Counted from the stretch's first letter, positions 27,361 to 36,309 are shown. The stretch is DNA of 64,000 nucleotides from Streptomyces violens (GCF_000717745.1 NZ_JOBH01000001.1:372001-436000), one strand, 5' to 3'. The notes: generated by a model from the letters alone, not told the origin. Program-made: numbers and translations.

Positions 27361-27611
27361 AACAGCGCTCTGAATCTAGACCAGCGGCGGTCCACTGATC
27401 ATCGTGCGACGGCGACAAACGCGTCACACCGCACTTGGCGGCTTCCGCACTTCTCCCACCTGGGGCCGGTGATCGGCCGATTGGCCGTTTCTCCAGGTCA
27501 CGTGATGCTCGTCACGGACTGCAGGCCCACCGCACGGGCATTTTGTGCTAGTGCGGCCCGGCCGGAGACACTGTGGAGTCCCCCCAACGTCTCCTGTGAG
27601 AGTACGAGCGC

Positions 27612-29039
27612 ATGCACGAGGCACCGACCACCTCCGGCACCGGCCCGACCGGCGGCGCGGACAGCGGCGAACCCCTGTCCGGCGGACTGAAACAGCGTCA
27701 CCTGACGATGCTGGGCCTGGGCGGCGTGATCGGCGCGGGCCTGTTCGTGGGCTCCGGCGCCGGCATCAAGGTGGCGGGCCCGGGCATCGCGCTGTCGTAT
27801 CTGATCGCGGGCGCGCTGGCGATGCTGATCATGCGGATGCTGGGCGAGATGTCCTCGGCGATGCCCGCCTCGGGCGCGTTCTCGGTGCACGCGGAGCGCG
27901 CGCTGGGCCGCTGGGCGGGGTTCAGCGTGGGCTGGCTGTACTGGTTCATGCTCGTGGTCGTGCTCGCCGTCGAGGCGACCGGCGCGGCGCAGATCGCCAA
28001 CGGCTGGGTGCCGGCGGTCCCGCAGTGGGGCTGGGTGCTGATCTTCATGCTCTTCTTCACGGGCGCCAACCTCGCCGCGGTCCGCAACTTCGGCGAGTTC
28101 GAGTTCTGGTTCGCCACGCTCAAGGTCGGCGCCATCGTGCTCTTCCTCGTACTGGGGCTGCTGGCGATCCTCGGGGTGCTGCCGGCCTCCGGCGGGTACG
28201 ACGGGAATCCGGTGGGCCTGGCGCACCTCACCGGCGACGGCGGCTTCCTGCCGAACGGCTGGTCCGGGGTGGTCTCCGGGGTGCTGGCCGTGGTGTTCGC
28301 GTTCGGCGGCCTGGAGGTCGTGACGATCGCGGCGGCCGAGTCCGACAATCCGGCGCGCGCGGTGGGCCGCGCGGTGCGCAGCGCGGTCTGGCGGATCCTC
28401 TTCTTCTACGTCGGCTCGATGCTGGTCATCGTCACTCTTCTGCCCTGGTCCTCGATCGAGCCGGGCAAGAGCCCGTACGTGGCGGTGCTGGACCGGCTGG
28501 GGGTGCCGGGCGCGGGCCAGATCATGAACGTGGTGGTCTTCGTGGCGCTGCTGTCGGCGCTGAACGCCAACCTGTACGGCTCTTCGCGGATGGTGTTCTC
28601 GCTGGCCGAGCGGGGTGAGGCGCCGCGCGGGCTGCTGAAGGTGTCGGGCGGCGGGGTGCCGCGCCGGGCCGTGCTGGCCTCGGTCGCCTTCGGCTTCATC
28701 TCGGTCCTGCTCAATCTGAAGTGGCCGGATTCTGTCTTCCTGTACTTGCTCAATGCCGTCGGTGCGGTACTGCTCTTCGTCTGGGGCCTGATCGCCGTCT
28801 CGCAGCTCCGGCTGCGCCGCCGGCTCGAACGCGAGGCGCCCGAGAAGCTCACGCTCCGTATGTGGGGCTTCCCGTGGCTGACCTGGGTGGCGCTGGCCGG
28901 TATGGCGGCCGTGATCGTGCTGATGCTGACCGATGCGACGGCCCGCCCCCAGCTGCTGTGGTCGGCCGGCGCGACCGCGCTGGTACTGCTGATCGCGGGC
29001 GCGCGGGAGGTGCGGGACCGGCGCCGGGCAGCGGCGTGA
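27612..29039 (+). CDS. Amino acid permease 2 (APC superfamily, AAT family)
   Basis: A 475-residue, 12-helix transporter with GGVIGAGLFVGSGAGIKVAGP after a Gly/Thr-rich cytoplasmic N-terminus. It shares GEFEFWFATLKVGAI and SSRMVFSLAERGEAPRG with its neighbours. A Lys in the first motif (AGIKVAG) replaces the Ala of the other two paralogues, which may alter specificity. The start is ATG 27612 with only a weak GAGAG upstream. The 301-base gap to bioY holds divergent promoters. Confidence 0.92.
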   Translation: MHEAPTTSGTGPTGGADSGEPLSGGLKQRHLTMLGLGGVIGAGLFVGSGAGIKVAGPGIALSYLIAGALAMLIMRMLGEMSSAMPASGAFSVHAERALGRWAGFSVGWLYWFMLVVVLAVEATGAAQIANGWVPAVPQWGWVLIFMLFFTGANLAAVRNFGEFEFWFATLKVGAIVLFLVLGLLAILGVLPASGGYDGNPVGLAHLTGDGGFLPNGWSGVVSGVLAVVFAFGGLEVVTIAAAESDNPARAVGRAVRSAVWRILFFYVGSMLVIVTLLPWSSIEPGKSPYVAVLDRLGVPGAGQIMNVVVFVALLSALNANLYGSSRMVFSLAERGEAPRGLLKVSGGGVPRRAVLASVAFGFISVLLNLKWPDSVFLYLLNAVGAVLLFVWGLIAVSQLRLRRRLEREAPEKLTLRMWGFPWLTWVALAGMAAVIVLMLTDATARPQLLWSAGATALVLLIAGAREVRDRRRAAA

Positions 29040-29110
29040 CCGGCACCCCCGGGTGAGACGCCGGTCACCCTCCGTCGCTGTCGATCACACGTCGAGCGCG
29101 GTCGGTCACG

Positions 29111-29150
29111 ATTCAGTCTGAATATCGAACAACAAGTGCACGGCTGTTGT
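29111..29150. promoter_or_regulatory. Two inverted repeats upstream of permease 3
   Basis: ATTCAG-T-CTGAAT (29111-29123) is a perfect inverted repeat. Six bases further on lies ACAACA-N10-TGTTGT (29129-29150), also perfect. Both sit in a low-GC patch 85-125 bases before the permease 3 start, and they are absent upstream of permeases 1 and 2. Likely operators; regulator unknown. Confidence 0.5.
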
Positions 29151-29234
29151 CCTGAGCGGACGCCCCGCCCAAACTGAGCGGGCTCAAATGGATTCGCCTC
29201 AGCTCCGCTCTCACATCTTGGGACAGGTACGACC

Positions 29235-30659
29235 ATGAATCGGACACCTTCGTCCACTGCGCCCGAGCGCGGGCCGGCCCACCAGGCCGCGGGCGCCGGA
29301 CCGGACGGCGGCACCCCGCTGTCCAACGGGCTCAAGCAGCGCCACCTCTCGATGATCGCCCTGGGCGGCGTGATCGGCGCCGGGCTCTTCGTCGGCTCCG
29401 GCGCCGGCATCGCCGCCGCCGGCCCCTCCATCGTCATCGCGTACGCCATATCCGGCTGTCTGGTCATGCTGATCATGCGCATGCTGGGCGAGATGTCCGC
29501 GGCCAACCCGGCCTCCGGCTCCTTCTCCGTGCACGCCGAGCGGTCGATCGGCTCCTGGGCCGGCTTCACCGCGGGCTGGATGTTCACCGCGCTGCTGTGC
29601 GTGGCCGTCGCCGCCGAGGCGCTGGGCGCCGCCGGCATCATGGTGAGCTGGTTCCCCGGCACCGAGCCGTGGATGTGGGTCCTCCTCTTCATGGTGATCT
29701 TCTGCGGCACCAACCTCGCCGCGGTCGCCAACTTCGGCGAGTTCGAGTTCTGGTTCGCCGCCCTCAAGGTCGCCGCGATCGGCATCTTCCTGATCCTCGG
29801 CCTGCTCGCCATCTTCGGCCTGCTGCCCGGCACGGACGCGCCGGGCGCCGCGCACCTCACCGGCGACGGCGGCTTCCTGCCCAAGGGCGTGGAGGGGCTG
29901 ATGGTCGGCCTGCTCGCTTCGGTGTTCGCGTACGGCGGCCTGGAGACGGTGACCATCGCGGCCGCCGAGTCCAAGGACCCGGTGCGCGGCGTGGCGAGCG
30001 CGGTGCGCACCGCGATGTGGCGCATCGCCCTCTTCTACGTCGGCTCGATGGCGATCATCGTGACGGTCATCCCGTGGAGCGCGCCGGAGATCGCCAAGGC
30101 CGGCCCGTACGTCGCGGTCCTGGACTACCTGAAGATCCCCGCGGCCGGCCAGATCATGAACGTGGTCATCCTGGTCGCGCTGCTCTCCGCGATGAACGCG
30201 AACATCTACGGCGGGTCCCGGATGGCGTACTCGCTCACCTCCCGCGGCCAGGGCCCGCGGGTCCTGAGCCGGGTCAGCGGCGGCGTGCCGCGCTTCGCCG
30301 TGCTGCTCTGCTCGGCCTTCGGCTTCCTCACCGTGGTGTTCAGCATCGTGTGGCCGGACACCGTCTTCCAGTGGCTGCTGAACATGGTCGGCGCGGCCAT
30401 CCTGGTGGTCTGGGGCTTCATCTGCGTGGCCCAGCTGCGGATGCGCCGGCAGCTCGAGCGGGAGGCGCCGGAGCGGCTGGTCGTACGGATGTGGGCGTTC
30501 CCGTTCCTCACCTGGGTGGCGCTGGCCGGCATCGCGGCCGTGCTGCTGCTGATGCTGCGGGACGAGGCGCAGCGCGTCCAGCTGTACTTCACCGGCGGCT
30601 TCGGGCTGGTGCTGGCCGCGATCGGCCTCGTACGGCAGAAGACGCGCGCCCGCGACTGA
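29235..30659 (+). CDS. Amino acid permease 3 (APC superfamily, AAT family)
   Basis: A 474-residue transporter, clearly paralogous to the two preceding permeases. It shares GGVIGAGLFVGSGAGIAAAGP, GEFEFWFAALKVAAIGIF and a C-terminal half with LRMRRQLEREAPERLVVRMW. Its second helix region differs (WMFTALLCVAVAAEALGAAGI), so substrate may differ. The start is ATG 29235. It is followed by a strong terminator and is therefore its own transcription unit or the end of one. Confidence 0.92.
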   Translation: MNRTPSSTAPERGPAHQAAGAGPDGGTPLSNGLKQRHLSMIALGGVIGAGLFVGSGAGIAAAGPSIVIAYAISGCLVMLIMRMLGEMSAANPASGSFSVHAERSIGSWAGFTAGWMFTALLCVAVAAEALGAAGIMVSWFPGTEPWMWVLLFMVIFCGTNLAAVANFGEFEFWFAALKVAAIGIFLILGLLAIFGLLPGTDAPGAAHLTGDGGFLPKGVEGLMVGLLASVFAYGGLETVTIAAAESKDPVRGVASAVRTAMWRIALFYVGSMAIIVTVIPWSAPEIAKAGPYVAVLDYLKIPAAGQIMNVVILVALLSAMNANIYGGSRMAYSLTSRGQGPRVLSRVSGGVPRFAVLLCSAFGFLTVVFSIVWPDTVFQWLLNMVGAAILVVWGFICVAQLRMRRQLEREAPERLVVRMWAFPFLTWVALAGIAAVLLLMLRDEAQRVQLYFTGGFGLVLAAIGLVRQKTRARD

Positions 30660-30677
30660 CGCGCGCCACGTCCCCTT

Positions 30678-30717
30678 GAGGCGGGGCGGGACTCCTACGG
30701 GAGTCCCGCCCCGCCTC
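30678..30717. terminator. Terminator hairpin after permease 3
   Basis: Two 18-base fully complementary arms (30678-30695 and 30700-30717) enclose the loop TACG. The arms read GAGGCGGGGCGGGACTCC and its reverse complement. A short T-run follows at 30720-30724. Confidence 0.88.
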
Positions 30718-30780
30718 CGTCTTTGGTACCGGCCCCCGCCCCTTGCCCGGCCTCTCGATCTTGCTGCTGTTAGCCTGCTC

Positions 30781-30797
30781 TTGCAACTTACTTGCAA
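30781..30797 (+). promoter_or_regulatory. Nur operator of sodF
   Basis: TTGCAA, five bases CTTAC, then TTGCAA (30781-30797) equals the published Nur box tTGCaa-N5-ttGCAA. Nur is the nickel-responsive Fur-family repressor that shuts off Fe-SOD when nickel is present in Streptomyces. The site is 36 bases upstream of the sodF start, where repression would be expected. Confidence 0.88.
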
Positions 30798-30832
30798 CTA
30801 CTGCTTTTGAGCAGCTTGGAGGCTCGGCGCGC

Positions 30833-31474
30833 ATGGCGACCTACACACTTCCTGAACTCCCCTACGACTACTCGGCGCTGGCGCCCGTCATCAGCCCCGA
30901 GATCATCGAGCTGCACCACGACAAGCACCACGCGGCCTACGTGAAAGGCGCCAACGACACGCTGGAGCAGCTCGCCGAGGCCCGCGACAAGGACCAGTGG
31001 GGCGCGATCAACGGCCTGGAGAAGAACCTGGCCTTCCATCTCTCCGGCCACATCCTGCACAGCATCTACTGGCACAACATGACCGGTGACGGCGGCGGCG
31101 AGCCGCTGGAGAAGGACGGCGTGGGCGAGCTGGCCGACGCGATCGCGGAGAGCTTCGGCTCCTTCGAGAAGTTCAAGGCGCAGCTCACCAAGGCGTCGGC
31201 GACGACGCAGGGCAGCGGGTGGGGCGTGCTCGCGTACGAGCCGGTCACCGGGCGGCTCATCGTCGAGCAGATCTACGACCACCAGGGCAACGTCGGCCAG
31301 GGCTCGGTCCCGATCCTGGTCTTCGACGCCTGGGAGCACGCCTTCTACCTCCAGTACAAGAACCAGAAGGTCGACTTCATCGAGGCCATGTGGCGCGTCG
31401 TCAACTGGCAGGACGTCGCCAAGCGGTACGCGTCCGCGAGGGAGCGCGCGAACAACCTGCTGCTGGCGCCGTAG
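30833..31474 (+). CDS. sodF: Iron(-zinc) superoxide dismutase SodF
   Basis: Cytoplasmic Fe/Mn-type superoxide dismutase of 213 residues. Metal ligands are visible: His28 in ELHHDKHH, a His in the helix FHLSGHILH, and Asp/His in FDAWEHAFY. The presence of a Nur box identifies it with streptomycete sodF, which is expressed when nickel for the Ni-SOD is lacking. ATG 30833 is preceded by GGAGG at 30818-30822. The longer frame upstream runs through the promoter and operator and cannot be coding. Confidence 0.95.
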   Translation: MATYTLPELPYDYSALAPVISPEIIELHHDKHHAAYVKGANDTLEQLAEARDKDQWGAINGLEKNLAFHLSGHILHSIYWHNMTGDGGGEPLEKDGVGELADAIAESFGSFEKFKAQLTKASATTQGSGWGVLAYEPVTGRLIVEQIYDHQGNVGQGSVPILVFDAWEHAFYLQYKNQKVDFIEAMWRVVNWQDVAKRYASARERANNLLLAP

Positions 31475-31638
31475 GCGCGGAGGCGCCATAGGCGCCGGAG
31501 CGCCGGTGGTCGTCCTGCCTCGTGATCGTCTTCTCACCCTTCACTTGGCAGGCGGATAAAGGGGTCGCCCCCGCGAGGACGTGACTCGCGGGGGCGGTTC
31601 TGTATCTGTGACGGCTGCGGGCGCGTTGTGGCTGGGCG

Positions 31639-31670
31639 CGCAGTTCCCCGCGCCCCTGATGGGGCGCCTA
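31639..31670 (-). repeat. Streptomyces palindromic intergenic repeat, half copy (copy A)
   Basis: Contains CGCAGTTCCCCGCGCCCC followed by a short hairpin GCGCCCC-TGAT-GGGGCGC. Only one half of the long palindrome seen in copies B and C is present. It ends on the stop codon of the DsbA-like gene (31668-31670), so it is directly 3' of that gene. Confidence 0.75.
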
Positions 31671-32306
31671 GTCGAAGCTCGGGGCTGCCGTCCTGGTGCG
31701 CTTGATTTCGTAGAAGCCCGGGATGGAGGCGACCATCAGGGTGCCGTCCCAGAGCTTGGCGGCTTCCTCGCCCTTGGGGGACGGGGTGACGACCGGGCCG
31801 AAGAAGGCGATCTGCTCGCCGTCGGCGCCGGGGACGGCGATGACCGGCGTGCCGACCTCCTGGCCGACCAGGTCGATGCCCTCCTTGTGCGAGGCGCGCA
31901 GCCGCTCGTCGTGCGCGTCGGTGTCGGCCGCGTCCGCCAGCTCGGCCGGCAGGCCCGCCTCCTCCAGCGCCGCGAGGATCGTCTCGCGGGTGCGCGGCAG
32001 GCCCTGGTTGTGGAAGCGGGTGCCGAGCGCGGTGTAGAGCGGGGCCAGGACCTCGCTGCCGTACTTCTCCTCGGCCGCGATGCAGACCCGTACCGGCGCC
32101 CACGCCTCGGTCCGCATCATCTCCTGGTACTGCTCGGGCAGATCGTCGAGCTTGTCCTCGTTGAGCACGGCCAGGCTCATCACGTGCCAGCGCACCTCCA
32201 CCGGCCGGACCTTCTCCACTTCGAGCATCCAACGGGAGGTCAGCCAGGCCCAGGGGCACAGCGGGTCGAACCAGAAGTCTGCGGGGGTCTTGCCGGTGTC
32301 GGACAC
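31668..32306 (-). CDS. DsbA-fold oxidoreductase, mycothiol-dependent nitroreductase (Rv2466c) family
   Basis: A 212-residue thioredoxin-fold protein that matches Rv2466c of M. tuberculosis closely as I recall that sequence. Conserved parts are DFWFDPLCPW, HVMSLAVLNE, LPEQY, TALGTRFHNQG, the cis-Pro loop VGTPVIAV and the ending KRTRTAAPSFD. Rv2466c uses mycothiol to reduce nitro compounds and defends against oxidative stress. Here the motif is Cys17-Pro-Trp-Ala20, so the second Cys of Rv2466c is absent and only a monothiol mechanism is possible. GTG 32306 is the start, preceded by AGGAGA. It is divergent from the first pepN. Confidence 0.85.
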   Translation of the reverse strand: MSDTGKTPADFWFDPLCPWAWLTSRWMLEVEKVRPVEVRWHVMSLAVLNEDKLDDLPEQYQEMMRTEAWAPVRVCIAAEEKYGSEVLAPLYTALGTRFHNQGLPRTRETILAALEEAGLPAELADAADTDAHDERLRASHKEGIDLVGQEVGTPVIAVPGADGEQIAFFGPVVTPSPKGEEAAKLWDGTLMVASIPGFYEIKRTRTAAPSFD

Positions 32307-32409
32307 GAAGGTCTCCTCTACGAGCGGGTCGGTAACCGGTTCAACCGCGGCGGGCCGTGCCATGATTCCCAGTGTTCGATATTCGAGACACAGACGAGGG
32401 AGTCGCGTC

Positions 32410-35013
32410 GTGCCCGGTGAAAACCTGTCCCGAGACGAGGCCCGCGAACGGGCCCGGTTGCTGACCGTCGACGGGTACGAAGTGGCGCTGGACCTGCGGT
32501 CCGCCGTGGAGCAGGGTGACGCCTCCCGGACGTTCCGCTCCCGCACGACCCTCCGCTTCCGCTGCGCGGAACCGGGCGCCGACTCCTTCGCGGACCTGGT
32601 CGCGCCGTCGGTCACCTCGGTCACCCTGAACGGCCGCGAGCTGGACCCCGCCGTCGTCTTCGACGGCGCCCGGATCGCCCTGCCGGACCTGGCGGCGGAG
32701 AACGTCCTCGTCGTGGACGCGCAGTGTGCCTACAGCCGCACCGGCGAGGGCCTGCACCGCTTCGTCGACCCCGAGGACGGCGAGGTCTACCTCTACACGC
32801 AGTACGAGCCGGCCGACGCCCGCAGGGTCTTCGCGAACTTCGAACAGCCTGATTTGAAGGCGCCGTTCGACTTCGAGGTGACCGCGCCCGAGGGGTGGGT
32901 GGTGCTCAGCAACGGTGTCCAGGAGGGCGCCGCCGAGGGCGGGGTGCACCGTTTCGCGCGTACCGAGCCCATCTCCACGTACATCACGGCCGTGGTCGCG
33001 GGCCCGTACCACTACGTCTCCGACACCTACCGGCGTACGTTCGCGGACGGCACCGAGCTGGAGGTGCCGCTCGGCGCGCTCTGCCGCAAGGGGCTGGCCC
33101 GGCACTTCGACGCCGACGACGTCTTCACCGTCACCAAGCAGGGCCTGGACTTCTTCCACGACCACTTCGACTACCCGTACCCCTTCGGGAAGTACGACCA
33201 GGCGTTCGTGCCGGAGTACAACATCGGCGCGATGGAGAACCCGGGCTGCGTCACCTTCCGCGAGGAGTTCATCTTCCGGGGGAAGGTCACGCAGGCGTCG
33301 TACGAGCGCCGGGCCAATGTGATCCTGCACGAGATGGCCCACATGTGGTTCGGCGACCTGGTCACCATGGAGTGGTGGGACGACCTGTGGCTCAAGGAGT
33401 CCTTCGCGGACTTCATGGGCGCGCTGTCGCTGGTGGAGGCCACCCGCTTCACCAACGGCTGGATCACCTTCGCCAACGGCCGCAAGGCCTGGGCGTACCG
33501 CGCCGACCAGCTGCCCTCCACGCACCCCATCACCGCCGACATCCGCGACCTGGAGGACGCCAAGCTCAACTTCGACGGGATCACCTACGCCAAGGGCGCG
33601 TCGGTGCTCAAGCAGCTCGTCGCGTACGTGGGGCGGGACGCCTTCCTGGACGGTGCGCGGCGGTACTTCAAGCGGCACGAGTACGGCAACACCACCCTGG
33701 CCGACCTGCTGGCCGTGCTGGAGGAGACCTCGGGCCGCGACCTGGCCGCCTGGTCCCGCTCCTGGCTGCAGACGGCGGGCGTCAACGCGCTCACCCCGCA
33801 GGTCACCTACGACGCCCAGGACCGCATCACCGAGCTGGCCGTCCTGCAGGAGGCCTCCCCCGCCCGGCCCGAGCTGCGGCCGCACCGGGTCGCGGTCGGC
33901 CTGTACCGCCGGGAGACCGTGTTCGGTAAAGGCGGCGACGGGACGCTGGTCCGGTACGCCCGTGCCGAGCTGGACGTCTCCGGGCAGCGCACCGTCGTCG
34001 CGGAGCTGACCGGGGCCGAGCGGCCCGACCTGGTGCTGGTCAACGACGAGGACCTGACGTACTGCAAGGTCCGCTTCGACGAGCGGTCGCTGGCCACCCT
34101 GCGCGGCCACCTCGGCGAGATCGCCGACCCGATGGCGCGCGCCCTGTGCTGGTCCGCGCTGTGGGGCCTGACCCGCGACGGGCTGATGCCGGCCCGCGAC
34201 TACCTCGACATCGTGCTGCGGTTCGCCGGGCGGGAGTCCGACATCGGCGTACTGCAGACGCTGCACGCCCAGGCCCGTACCGCGCTGCACCACTATGCGG
34301 CGCCCGACTGGCGGCAGCTCGGCGCGCAGCAGCTCGCCCAGGGCGCCCTGCACGAGCTGCGCGTCGCCGAGCCCGGCAGCGGCCACCAGCTCACCTGGGC
34401 CCGCTTCTTCGCCTCCGTCGCCTCCACCGAGGCCGACCTGCAGCTCCTGGGCGGCCTGCTGGACGGCACCGCGAAGATCGACGGGCTGGCGGTGGACCAG
34501 GAGCTGCGCTGGGCGTTCCTGGAACCGCTGGCCTCGCACGGCGCCGCCGACGCACAGCGGATCGACGCCGAACTGGCCCGCGACGACACCGCGTCCGGCA
34601 AGCGCCACCACGTCCGCTGCCTGGCCGCCCGCCCCGCCGCCGAGGTCAAGGCACGCGCCTGGGCGGACGTGGTGGAGTCCGACGCGCTCTCCAACGCCCT
34701 GGTGGAGGCCACGATTTCGGGCTTCGACCAGGCCGGGCAGCGCGATCTGCTCGCTCCGTACGCGCCGAAGTACTTCGACGCGATCGGGCGGGTGTGGAAC
34801 GAGCGGTCGATCGAGATCGGGATGGCCGTGGTCCGCGGCCTCTTCCCGGCGCTGCAGAGCAGCCAGGAGACGCTGGACGCGGCCGACGCCTGGCTGATCG
34901 AGCACGCGGACGCGCCGCCCGCGCTGCGCCGGCTGGTGTCGGAGGCGCGGGACGATCTCGCGCGGGCGCTGCGGGCACAGGCTTGTGACGCAAAGGTCGG
35001 CGCGAAGCCGTAA
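32410..35013 (+). CDS. pepN: Aminopeptidase N, paralogue 1
   Basis: M1-family zinc metallopeptidase of 867 residues that removes N-terminal amino acids from peptides in the cytoplasm. The GAMEN exopeptidase motif is at 273-277 (GAMENPGC). The zinc motif HEMAH is at 307-311, with Glu330 as third ligand in KESFADF. The long ERAP1-like helical C-terminal domain is complete. GTG 32410 follows GAGGGAG and gives the typical start PGENLSRDEARERARLLTVDGY. A second, similar gene lies at 42229. The two differ at many positions, so this is not a recent duplication. Confidence 0.95.
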   Translation: MPGENLSRDEARERARLLTVDGYEVALDLRSAVEQGDASRTFRSRTTLRFRCAEPGADSFADLVAPSVTSVTLNGRELDPAVVFDGARIALPDLAAENVLVVDAQCAYSRTGEGLHRFVDPEDGEVYLYTQYEPADARRVFANFEQPDLKAPFDFEVTAPEGWVVLSNGVQEGAAEGGVHRFARTEPISTYITAVVAGPYHYVSDTYRRTFADGTELEVPLGALCRKGLARHFDADDVFTVTKQGLDFFHDHFDYPYPFGKYDQAFVPEYNIGAMENPGCVTFREEFIFRGKVTQASYERRANVILHEMAHMWFGDLVTMEWWDDLWLKESFADFMGALSLVEATRFTNGWITFANGRKAWAYRADQLPSTHPITADIRDLEDAKLNFDGITYAKGASVLKQLVAYVGRDAFLDGARRYFKRHEYGNTTLADLLAVLEETSGRDLAAWSRSWLQTAGVNALTPQVTYDAQDRITELAVLQEASPARPELRPHRVAVGLYRRETVFGKGGDGTLVRYARAELDVSGQRTVVAELTGAERPDLVLVNDEDLTYCKVRFDERSLATLRGHLGEIADPMARALCWSALWGLTRDGLMPARDYLDIVLRFAGRESDIGVLQTLHAQARTALHHYAAPDWRQLGAQQLAQGALHELRVAEPGSGHQLTWARFFASVASTEADLQLLGGLLDGTAKIDGLAVDQELRWAFLEPLASHGAADAQRIDAELARDDTASGKRHHVRCLAARPAAEVKARAWADVVESDALSNALVEATISGFDQAGQRDLLAPYAPKYFDAIGRVWNERSIEIGMAVVRGLFPALQSSQETLDAADAWLIEHADAPPALRRLVSEARDDLARALRAQACDAKVGAKP

Positions 35014-35137
35014 CCCTCGGTAGGACCAGCACTTATCGGCCGTCGAACGCCCGTACTTTAGGCCGTGGTTGTGCGGAAACGTCGACGGAACGGTAACAGC
35101 GGTTAGGGGGCGGCGCGGGCGCGGGAATGGCGGGGGC

Positions 35138-36256
35138 ATGAACCACAACACCCCACTCTCGCCCCGCCCGCTCCACCACCTCGCCGACGTACGGCACCGC
35201 GTCCTGACCGCACGGCAGCTGCGCGAGCACGGCATCGCGCCGTCCGACCTCGCCGAGCGCTGCCGGCCCGGCGGCCCCTGGCAGCAGATCCTGCCGGGCG
35301 TCCACCTGCTCCACCCCGGCCCGCCCACCAGCGAGGAGCGGCTGCACGCCGTCCTGCTGTACGCGGCCCGGCGCACGCCGGCGGCAGCCACCGGCCCGGA
35401 CGGCGAACCGGCCGTCCCGGCCCAGGGCGACGGCGCCGACCGCTACGAACCCGAGGCGATGATCACCGGGCTGGCGGCGCTCGCCCTGCACCGCTTCTCC
35501 TCCGCTCCCCCGCTGCTCTCCCTGGACCGCATCGAGGTGCTCCTGCCGCGCTCGCGGCGGCTGCGCTCGGCGGGCTTCGCGCAGGTCGTACGGGCCCAGA
35601 ACCCGCCGCCCGCGGTCGAGGTCACCGGAGTGCCGGTCGCCCCGGTCCCCAGAGCGCTGGCCGACGCGGTGGCCCGGCTCACCGGCCCGCAGACCGCCAG
35701 GGCCGGGCTGGGGGAAGCGGAGATGACCGCGCTGGAGGCGGTCGGCGGGCCGACGGCGATCCGCCGGCTGCTGTCCGAGGCGGTGCGCGGCGGGCACTGC
35801 GACCCGACGGCCGTGGTGCGCGAGCTGAGCCGGGCGCGGCTGCTGGGCAGGCCGCAGGTGATGGACGCGGTGGACGGCCTGCTCGCGGAGGGCCGGGCGC
35901 TCGCCGAGGGCCTGCTGTACGCGCTGGTGCGCGAGTACCGGCTGCCGGACCCGGTGTGGAACGTGGACCTGCGGCTGCCGGGCGGCCCGTACCTCGGCGG
36001 CGTGGACGCGTTCTGGCCGGTACAGGCGGTCGCGCTGACGATCGACGCGCGGTCCCCGAAGTACGCCGACCAGACGCTGTGGCCGGAGCACACCCGCACC
36101 CGTGAGCGGCTGGAGCGGCTGGGCATCACGGTCGTGCAGGTGACGCCGAAGAAGCTGCGCGAGGCGCCCGAGCAGCAGGCGGTGGTGGTGCGGACGGCGC
36201 TGATGGCGGCGGCGGACCGGGAGCCGAGCGCGTATGTGGCGGTGCTGCCGAAGTAA
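35138..36256 (+). CDS. AbiEi-type N-terminal domain / DUF559-like protein
   Basis: A 372-residue protein. The N-terminal part (VLTARQLREHGIAPSDLAERCRPGGPWQQILPGVHLL) resembles the winged-helix AbiEi antitoxin domain found in many actinobacterial proteins. The C-terminal part (PYLGGVDAFWPVQAVALTID to TRERLERLGITVVQVTPKKLRE) resembles the DUF559/Vsr-type nuclease fold, but the Asp-Glu-x-Lys residues of an active nuclease are not clear. No AbiEii toxin gene is adjacent. It may be a host regulator rather than a toxin-antitoxin component. ATG 35138 is used, with a modest GGGGG upstream. Confidence 0.6.
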   Translation: MNHNTPLSPRPLHHLADVRHRVLTARQLREHGIAPSDLAERCRPGGPWQQILPGVHLLHPGPPTSEERLHAVLLYAARRTPAAATGPDGEPAVPAQGDGADRYEPEAMITGLAALALHRFSSAPPLLSLDRIEVLLPRSRRLRSAGFAQVVRAQNPPPAVEVTGVPVAPVPRALADAVARLTGPQTARAGLGEAEMTALEAVGGPTAIRRLLSEAVRGGHCDPTAVVRELSRARLLGRPQVMDAVDGLLAEGRALAEGLLYALVREYRLPDPVWNVDLRLPGGPYLGGVDAFWPVQAVALTIDARSPKYADQTLWPEHTRTRERLERLGITVVQVTPKKLREAPEQQAVVVRTALMAAADREPSAYVAVLPK

Positions 36257-36284
36257 AGCCGGTGTCTCTCAGCGCGATGCGAAA

Positions 36285-36309
36285 GGGGCGGGCCACCGGG
36301 GCCCGCCCC
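36285..36309. terminator. Bidirectional terminator
   Basis: The ten-base perfect stem GGGGCGGGCC / GGCCCGCCCC with a five-base loop lies between convergent genes ending at 36256 and 36323. Confidence 0.82.

Noticed and set aside
27375..27385. DasR (dre) site
   Set aside because: Only one half-site plus centre matches; the other half differs at most positions. Kept only as a minor remark in a finding, not as a feature.
32341..35391. 1016-residue frame antisense to pepN paralogue 1
   Set aside because: Shadow of a certain gene; no protein features. The same holds for the long antisense frames opposite pepN 2, the metallophosphoesterase and the hexosaminidase.
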